Shown piece after piece: positions 5,946 through 9,403 of a stretch of DNA of 9,403 nt (position 1 is the stretch's first letter; the number at the start of each line of letters is the position of its first letter). The notes under the pieces were generated by a model. The model saw nothing but the letters and a program-made list of their open reading frames with translations. It had not been told where the DNA came from and made no database searches. The position numbers were made by a program, and so were the translations under genes. This DNA comes from GCA-002722245 sp964230605 (GTDB taxonomy: Bacteria > Bacteroidota > Bacteroidia > Flavobacteriales_C > GCA-002722245), in assembly GCA_964230605.1 (NCBI GenBank), contig CAXRIN010000075.1, positions 1 to 9,403 on the forward strand, in the 5' to 3' direction.

Positions 5946-7022
5946 ATGAAAAATATAGTAACATTAGGATTAGGAAAAGTAGGGACACTTGTTGGAGTGT
6001 TGCTCAGTAAAAAATACAATTTAACAGGAATAGATAAACAAAAGCCGCATTATGATTTTAAACTACCATTTGAAGTGGTGGAAGGAGATGTAACCAATGA
6101 GTCTTTTATGAAAGAAATGCTTACGGGTAAGGATGCCGTTGTATCCGCGTTACCTTATTTCTTGAATAAACCTATTGCTAAGATTGCGCATGATTTAGGG
6201 ATTCATTATTTCGATTTAACGGAAGATGTAGATACAACCAATTACATTCGAGAACTCAGTAAGACTTCAAAAGGAGTAATGGCTCCACAATGTGGATTGG
6301 CTCCTGGTTTTATAGGGATAGTAGGCGCTCATTTAGCGAATGATTTTACAAAAGTTCGTGATATTGAATTAAGAGTTGGTGCATTACCAAGATATCCAAA
6401 CGGACAATTAGCTTACTCATTTACTTGGTCTCCAGCAGGAGTTATTAATGAATACATCAATGATGCGGAAGCAATTCATAATGGAAAGCGAAAGATGGTC
6501 ACTTCCTTGAATGGTTTCGAGCATATCAATATAGGAGGGTTGGAGTTTGAAGCATTTACAACTTCTGGAGGATTAGGGACTATGTGTGAAACTTATGAAG
6601 GAAAAGTAGATACTTTGAATTATAAATCAATCAGGTATCCCGGACATGGTAAACTGATGAAGTTTTTAATCAGTGAATTAATCATGAAGGATGATAAAGA
6701 GACATTAACAAAGATTCTTGAAAATGCTAAACCCCCCGTAAAGGAGGATGTTGTATATATCTATGCAGTTGTAGAAGGTTGGCAAGGAGAGAAGCTTTTT
6801 AGAAATGAATATTACAAAGCATTCTACCCGCAAGAAATACAAGGCAAAGAATGGAGAGCAATTTCTTGGACAACTGCAGCTTCAATTGCAGGTGTTATTG
6901 AAATGGTTGATAATGGCGATTTACCATCAAGTGGATTCATTAAACAAGAAGAGATTCCTTATGATAAATTAATCGCAACGGAGAATGGTAAATATTACAT
7001 TTCCGGAGATACAGGCCAATAA
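5946..7022 (+). CDS. Saccharopine dehydrogenase / lysine 6-dehydrogenase family NAD(P)-dependent oxidoreductase
   Basis: A 358-residue cytosolic enzyme. The N-terminal Rossmann fold begins with GLGKVG at 8-13, and the acidic D30 at the end of the second strand favours NAD+. CGLAPG at 116-121, FEAFTTSGGLGTM (about 201-213) and RYPGH at 230-234 are hallmarks of the saccharopine dehydrogenase C-terminal fold. Two reactions are possible. One is oxidative cleavage of saccharopine to 2-aminoadipate-6-semialdehyde and glutamate. The other is direct 6-deamination of lysine to the same semialdehyde, as by the related bacterial lysine 6-dehydrogenases, which have similar length and the same TSGG and RYxGH signatures. 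Either product feeds the ALDH7 encoded downstream. No lysine-ketoglutarate reductase domain is fused or adjacent, so the sequence does not settle which. The gene follows the HglS gene by 59 bases, which hold a heptamer array. Confidence 0.8.
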   Translation: MKNIVTLGLGKVGTLVGVLLSKKYNLTGIDKQKPHYDFKLPFEVVEGDVTNESFMKEMLTGKDAVVSALPYFLNKPIAKIAHDLGIHYFDLTEDVDTTNYIRELSKTSKGVMAPQCGLAPGFIGIVGAHLANDFTKVRDIELRVGALPRYPNGQLAYSFTWSPAGVINEYINDAEAIHNGKRKMVTSLNGFEHINIGGLEFEAFTTSGGLGTMCETYEGKVDTLNYKSIRYPGHGKLMKFLISELIMKDDKETLTKILENAKPPVKEDVVYIYAVVEGWQGEKLFRNEYYKAFYPQEIQGKEWRAISWTTAASIAGVIEMVDNGDLPSSGFIKQEEIPYDKLIATENGKYYISGDTGQ

Positions 7023-7119
7023 TTGTCATCCCGCACTCGTTGCGGGATCTTAAAAAGAATGAGATAGGTCCTTTTTAAAGTAATTCGCTCAGATCCCGGA
7101 ACAAAGTCCGGGATGACAA
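7023..7119. repeat. GTCATCCCG-type structured intergenic repeat with three nested hairpins
   Basis: The element begins at the base after the stop codon at 7022. Its ends TTGTCATCCCG (7023-7033) and CGGGATGACAA (7109-7119) are perfect 11-bp inverted repeats. Inside are three perfect 8-bp hairpins: ATCCCGCA/TGCGGGAT (7028-7048), TTAAAAAG/CTTTTTAA (7050-7078) and ATCCCGGA/TCCGGGAT (7093-7114). There is no coding capacity. Repeats with GTCATCCCG ends are common in many bacterial genomes and behave like REP/MITE-type sequences. Here it interrupts an apparent operon without a T-run on the plus strand, so it is not a standard terminator but could affect mRNA stability or processing. Confidence 0.8.
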
Positions 7120-7128
7120 ACAAAAAAA

Positions 7129-7153
7129 CTCAGAGAACTCTGAGCTCTCTGAG
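7129..7153 (+). repeat. 9-bp-period heptamer array (three copies) upstream of the ALDH gene
   Basis: CTCAGAG, CTCTGAG and CTCTGAG start at 7129, 7138 and 7147 with two-base spacers AA and CT, followed by GGGGAAACAAAAAAATAAAA before the ATG at 7177. The first two units also form a perfect 7-bp dyad with an AA centre (7129-7144). The last two units plus the A-rich tail align closely with 5912-5941, so the two downstream genes of the cluster share a leader design. Confidence 0.6.
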
Positions 7154-7176
7154 GGGAAACAAAAAAATAAAATATA

Positions 7177-8703
7177 ATGAAAGACATTCTAAATAAAAAC
7201 AAACTTAAAGCTCCCTTTCTAGGAGTGAGCACAGGAAAGAAAAGTTGGGAAGGAAGTAGTGAAGAGTATGTTATAAAATCACCTGTTGATGGAAAGAAAA
7301 TCGGACAATTGAAATCTGCTTCATCAGCTGATTTCGAGAAGGTTATTAAAAAGGTCGAGGAGGCATTTAAAGAATGGCGATTAGTTCCTGGTCCACAAAG
7401 AGGAGAAATTGTTCGTCAGTTTGGTGAAGAACTCAGAAAGCAAAAACAAGCGCTTGGAGAGTTGGTTTCCTATGAAATGGGTAAAAGCTTACAGGAAGGG
7501 CTGGGAGAAGTTCAAGAAATGATTGATATCTGTGATTTTGCAGTAGGATTATCCCGACAAATGTATGGGCTTCAAATGCATTCTGAGCGACCAGAGCATC
7601 GAATGATGGAGCAGTGGCATCCTTTGGGGATTGTAGGTATTATTTCAGCGTTTAATTTTCCAGTAGCCGTTTGGGCTTGGAATACGGCTTTAGCTTGGGT
7701 TTGCGGGGATGTATGCGTTTGGAAGCCTTCGGAGAAGACTCCTTTTACAGCGCTAGCTTGTCAGGAAATCATGAAAAAAGTGATTAAAAAGAATAGATTG
7801 CCAGAAGGAATTTGTTCCGTTGTAATAGGAGGTAGAGAGATAGGTGAACAAATGGCAGCTCATCCTAAAGTAGCTTTAGTTTCTGCAACTGGGTCAACTA
7901 GAATGGGGAAAAGTGTGGCCAAAGCAGTGGCGGCTCGATTAGGAAAGTCGATATTAGAACTAGGAGGAAATAACGCAATTATTATTACTCAAAATGCCGA
8001 TTTATCCCATGCGGTGCCAGCTGTTGTTTTTGGAGCTGTAGGAACATGTGGTCAACGTTGTACTTCAACAAGAAGGTTAATCATCCATGAATCTCAATAT
8101 GATTTAATGGTAGAAAAATTAGTGAAGGCCTATGGACAAATTAAGATTGGAAACCCACTTGATGAAAAAAATCATGTAGGACCATTGATTGATACAGATG
8201 CTGTGAACGCCTATAAAACAACTATCTCTAAGGCAATAAATCAAGGAGGTAAGGTGTTAACCGGGAATCAAATTTTAGCAGGAAAGGGGTATAAGTCTGG
8301 TTGTTACGTTAAACCAACAATCATTGAAGCTAATTCAAAGATGGAAATTGTTCAACATGAAACCTTTGCGCCAATATTGTATGTGATTAAATATTCAACT
8401 TTGGAGGAGGCGATTGAAATTCAAAACAGTGTTCCTCAAGGATTGTCTTCAAGTATTTTCTCACTTAACATGCGGGAAAGCGAACAATTTTTATCAGCAG
8501 CTGGATCTGATTGTGGAATTGCCAATGTTAACATTGGAACATCAGGTGCTGAAATAGGAGGGGCTTTTGGAGGAGAAAAGGAAACGGGCGGCGGACGAGA
8601 GTCAGGCTCCGATGCATGGAAAGCCTACATGCGCCGTCAAACTTGTACAATTAACTACGGAACCAAGTTGCCTTTGGCACAAGGTATTAAGTTTGAATTG
8701 TAA
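7177..8703 (+). CDS. ALDH7-type 2-aminoadipate-6-semialdehyde dehydrogenase
   Basis: A 508-residue NAD+-dependent aldehyde dehydrogenase, full length for the family. Visible signatures are SAFNFP with oxyanion Asn N160, WKPSEKTP with K183, GSTRMG (239-244), the general base E261 in ELGGNNA, and the nucleophile C295 in GQRCTSTRR. The C-terminal block containing GAEIGGAFGGEK, TGGGRESGSDAWK and MRRQTCTINYG is diagnostic of ALDH7 (antiquitin), whose substrate is the semialdehyde or its cyclic piperideine-6-carboxylate and whose product is 2-aminoadipate. With the two genes upstream it forms a near-continuous lysine-degradation segment; only the aminotransferase from 2-aminoadipate to 2-oxoadipate is missing between its product and the HglS substrate. 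The 154-base gap before it holds two repeat elements. A terminator follows 42 bases after the stop. Confidence 0.92.
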   Translation: MKDILNKNKLKAPFLGVSTGKKSWEGSSEEYVIKSPVDGKKIGQLKSASSADFEKVIKKVEEAFKEWRLVPGPQRGEIVRQFGEELRKQKQALGELVSYEMGKSLQEGLGEVQEMIDICDFAVGLSRQMYGLQMHSERPEHRMMEQWHPLGIVGIISAFNFPVAVWAWNTALAWVCGDVCVWKPSEKTPFTALACQEIMKKVIKKNRLPEGICSVVIGGREIGEQMAAHPKVALVSATGSTRMGKSVAKAVAARLGKSILELGGNNAIIITQNADLSHAVPAVVFGAVGTCGQRCTSTRRLIIHESQYDLMVEKLVKAYGQIKIGNPLDEKNHVGPLIDTDAVNAYKTTISKAINQGGKVLTGNQILAGKGYKSGCYVKPTIIEANSKMEIVQHETFAPILYVIKYSTLEEAIEIQNSVPQGLSSSIFSLNMRESEQFLSAAGSDCGIANVNIGTSGAEIGGAFGGEKETGGGRESGSDAWKAYMRRQTCTINYGTKLPLAQGIKFEL

Positions 8704-8711
8704 TGAGCTCA

Positions 8712-8738
8712 CACAGTTCCCACAGATATTACAGATCA
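8712..8738 (+). repeat. 9-bp-period CACAG array downstream of the ALDH gene
   Basis: CACAGTTCC, CACAGATAT and TACAGATCA follow each other without gaps at 8712, 8721 and 8730, giving a 9-bp period with a conserved ACAG start. It lies between the ALDH stop codon and the terminator, and its CACAGAT core reappears at 8827. It is probably a short remnant of the same intergenic repeat type. Confidence 0.45.
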
Positions 8739-8745
8739 TAATAAT

Positions 8746-8768
8746 GGCCGATTTATTCGGCCTTTTTT
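8746..8768 (+). terminator. Rho-independent terminator of the lysine-degradation genes
   Basis: GGCCGA (8746-8751), a TTTAT loop, then TCGGCC (8757-8762) form a perfect GC-rich 6-bp stem running into six T residues (8763-8768). It begins 42 bases after the ALDH stop and marks the end of the cluster. Confidence 0.88.
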
Positions 8769-8777
8769 ATGTCCAAT

Positions 8778-8946
8778 CGTCATCCTATGTTTGTAATGTA
8801 TTCATTAGATGACTTGTTAGAACGCCCACAGATCTTTGGGATCGCACGGATCTATTTTGAAGAAGATCTGTGAAAATCAAAAAGATCTATGGGAAAAAAT
8901 AAAGTAACAAACGTCATCCTAGAAGAAGGTACAACTGAAGGAAATC
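8778..8946. repeat. Pair of CGTCATCCTA direct repeats, possible degraded GTCATCC-type elements
   Basis: CGTCATCCTA occurs at 8778-8787 and again at 8912-8921, bracketing the GATC-rich repeat. The second copy continues into AGAAGAAGG and ACTGAAGG through about 8946, which looks like a decayed member of the widespread GTCATCCT...GAAGGAT intergenic repeats. The match is by recollection of that repeat style; the arms are no longer complementary. Confidence 0.35.
8825..8893. repeat. CACAGATCT-type palindromic intergenic repeat with GATC cores every 9 bp
   Basis: The outer arms CCCACAGATCT (8825-8835) and AGATCTATGGG (8883-8893) pair with a single mismatch. The left half has a 9-bp period, CACAGATCT, TTGGGATCG, CACGGATCT from 8827, placing GATC at 8831, 8840 and 8849; two more GATC cores lie at 8865 and 8884. 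It has no coding capacity and lies in the 329-base gene-poor stretch between the ALDH gene and the small minus-strand ORF. Confidence 0.6.
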
Positions 8947-9032
8947 AAGCCTTGTTTGTAGCCTTTTGAGAATTTGGGTACAGTATACTATTCGATGAGG
9001 CATAGTTTTATTTGAGTTTATTTTTTTCTACT

Positions 9033-9197
9033 TCACCCTAACTTATTAATCTTATCTCGAATAATACTGATTTCTTTCTCCAACTTCTTCTTCTGAAGTC
9101 TAATAGATAAATCCTTTTTCTTGTCTGGGTCATCCTCATAACTCAGCCTTCGGGTGAGGATATCTATTTCTTCATTGTATTCTTGTGGTGTCTTCAT
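9033..9197 (-). CDS. Small hypothetical coiled-coil protein (54 residues)
   Basis: The minus-strand frame from ATG at 9197 to TGA at 9033-9035 encodes 54 residues, strongly charged and mostly helical in character. It opens MKTPQEYNEEIDILTRRL and continues with DDPDKKKDLSIRLQ and KKLEKEISIIRDKI, a heptad-like alternation of hydrophobic and charged residues expected for a short coiled coil. There is no signal peptide, membrane segment or cysteine. No Shine-Dalgarno site precedes it, as for the other genes here. The amino-acid composition (no rare residue runs, sensible Glu/Lys/Ile balance) looks like a real protein rather than a random frame. It is the only gene on the minus strand apart from the IS fragment. 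I do not recognise the family. Confidence 0.5.
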   Translation of the reverse strand: MKTPQEYNEEIDILTRRLSYEDDPDKKKDLSIRLQKKKLEKEISIIRDKINKLG

Positions 9198-9222
9198 AAT
9201 GGACTTTTATTATAAATATCTG

Positions 9223-9369
9223 CACCTAAAGAAAACTAAACAGCCCAAAACACCACCTAAATCAATATTTAAAAATCATCCAAAACCAATTTTAAACTAC
9301 TGGTTTACAGGATAATTAAGCCAATATAGACTCATTAAAAAATCAGTTTTCACCCCTTTAGGTGTTTTG
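9223..9369. repeat. CACCTAAA repeats and imperfect inverted repeat at the right edge
   Basis: CACCTAAA occurs at 9223-9230 and 9254-9261, and its complement TTTAGGTG at 9357-9364. The longer arms CAAAACACC-ACC-TAAA (9246-9261) and TTTAGGTGTTTTG (9357-9369) pair perfectly if a three-base ACC bulge is allowed, enclosing 95 bases. The stretch 9198-9403 is otherwise very AT-rich with no gene seen; it lies upstream of the small minus-strand ORF and may hold its promoter. Confidence 0.35.
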
Positions 9370-9403
9370 ATGCGGTATACAATTCTTTTAAATTTATATA
9401 CAA

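Larger units (their letters stand above)
8704..9032. other. 329-base gene-free stretch made of a terminator and repeat remnants
   Basis: Apart from the terminator, the 9-bp-period arrays and the GTCATCC fragments described separately, I see no coding region on either strand. Bases from about 8947 to 9032 carry no feature I recognise beyond the small palindrome AGTATACT near 8985. No terminator is evident for the minus-strand ORF that ends at 9033. Confidence 0.6.

Noticed and set aside
7023..7119. Ordinary terminator splitting the lysine genes
   Set aside because: None of the three hairpins is followed by a T-run on the plus strand, so the element is treated as a repeat rather than a terminator.
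8567..8812. 81-codon plus-strand open frame overlapping the end of the ALDH gene
   Set aside because: It lies in another frame of the conserved ALDH7 C-terminus and then runs through the terminator; its protein shows no recognisable domain.
5903..8893. CRISPR array
   Set aside because: The repeats are 7-9 bases with 2-base or no spacers, and no cas gene is present; this is not CRISPR geometry.

Overview
The window looks like chromosome of an AT-rich, probably marine or aquatic Bacteroidota (Flavobacteriia-like). The reasons are: secreted proteins with a type IX secretion (T9SS) tail, A-rich leaders without Shine-Dalgarno sites, a -7 box of the TAnnTTTG type, and a lysine-degradation gene set of the kind seen in this phylum. 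All of this is judged from the sequence alone.

Layout. Bases 1-140 are the end of an IS3-family (IS150-like) insertion sequence cut by the window edge, with the first 22 codons of its orfA on the minus strand. Bases 141-339 form the regulatory region of a large secreted GH18 glycosidase/chitinase (340-2664) with Ig-like modules and a T9SS sorting domain, closed by a clear terminator (2689-2717). Next comes a probable cell-envelope unit: an M23 peptidase with LysM (2787-3638) followed by two paralogous exported TPR proteins (3740-4294 and 4374-4838), closed by a very long perfect palindrome that should terminate transcription in both directions (4848-4900).

Bases 4990-8703 hold three co-oriented genes that fit one pathway: a DUF1338/HglS-type 2-oxoadipate dioxygenase/decarboxylase, a saccharopine dehydrogenase/lysine 6-dehydrogenase-family enzyme, and an ALDH7-type 2-aminoadipate-6-semialdehyde dehydrogenase. 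Together they would take lysine-derived carbon from aminoadipate semialdehyde to 2-aminoadipate and, after an aminotransferase encoded elsewhere, from 2-oxoadipate to D-2-hydroxyglutarate. No lysine-ketoglutarate reductase gene lies in the window, so the entry reaction is open: saccharopine cleavage or direct lysine 6-deamination. A terminator follows at 8746-8768.

The spacers within and after the lysine genes are unusually rich in repeats. A 97-bp element with GTCATCCCG termini and three internal hairpins sits between the second and third genes. Four short arrays with a strict 9-bp period occur at 5903, 7129, 8712 and 8827. The right end (8704-9403) is mostly repeat remnants plus one small minus-strand coiled-coil ORF (9033-9197).

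I see no tRNA, rRNA, CRISPR array, phage or defence system. The most interesting material is the compact lysine route and the 9-bp-periodic and hairpin repeats embedded in its operon.
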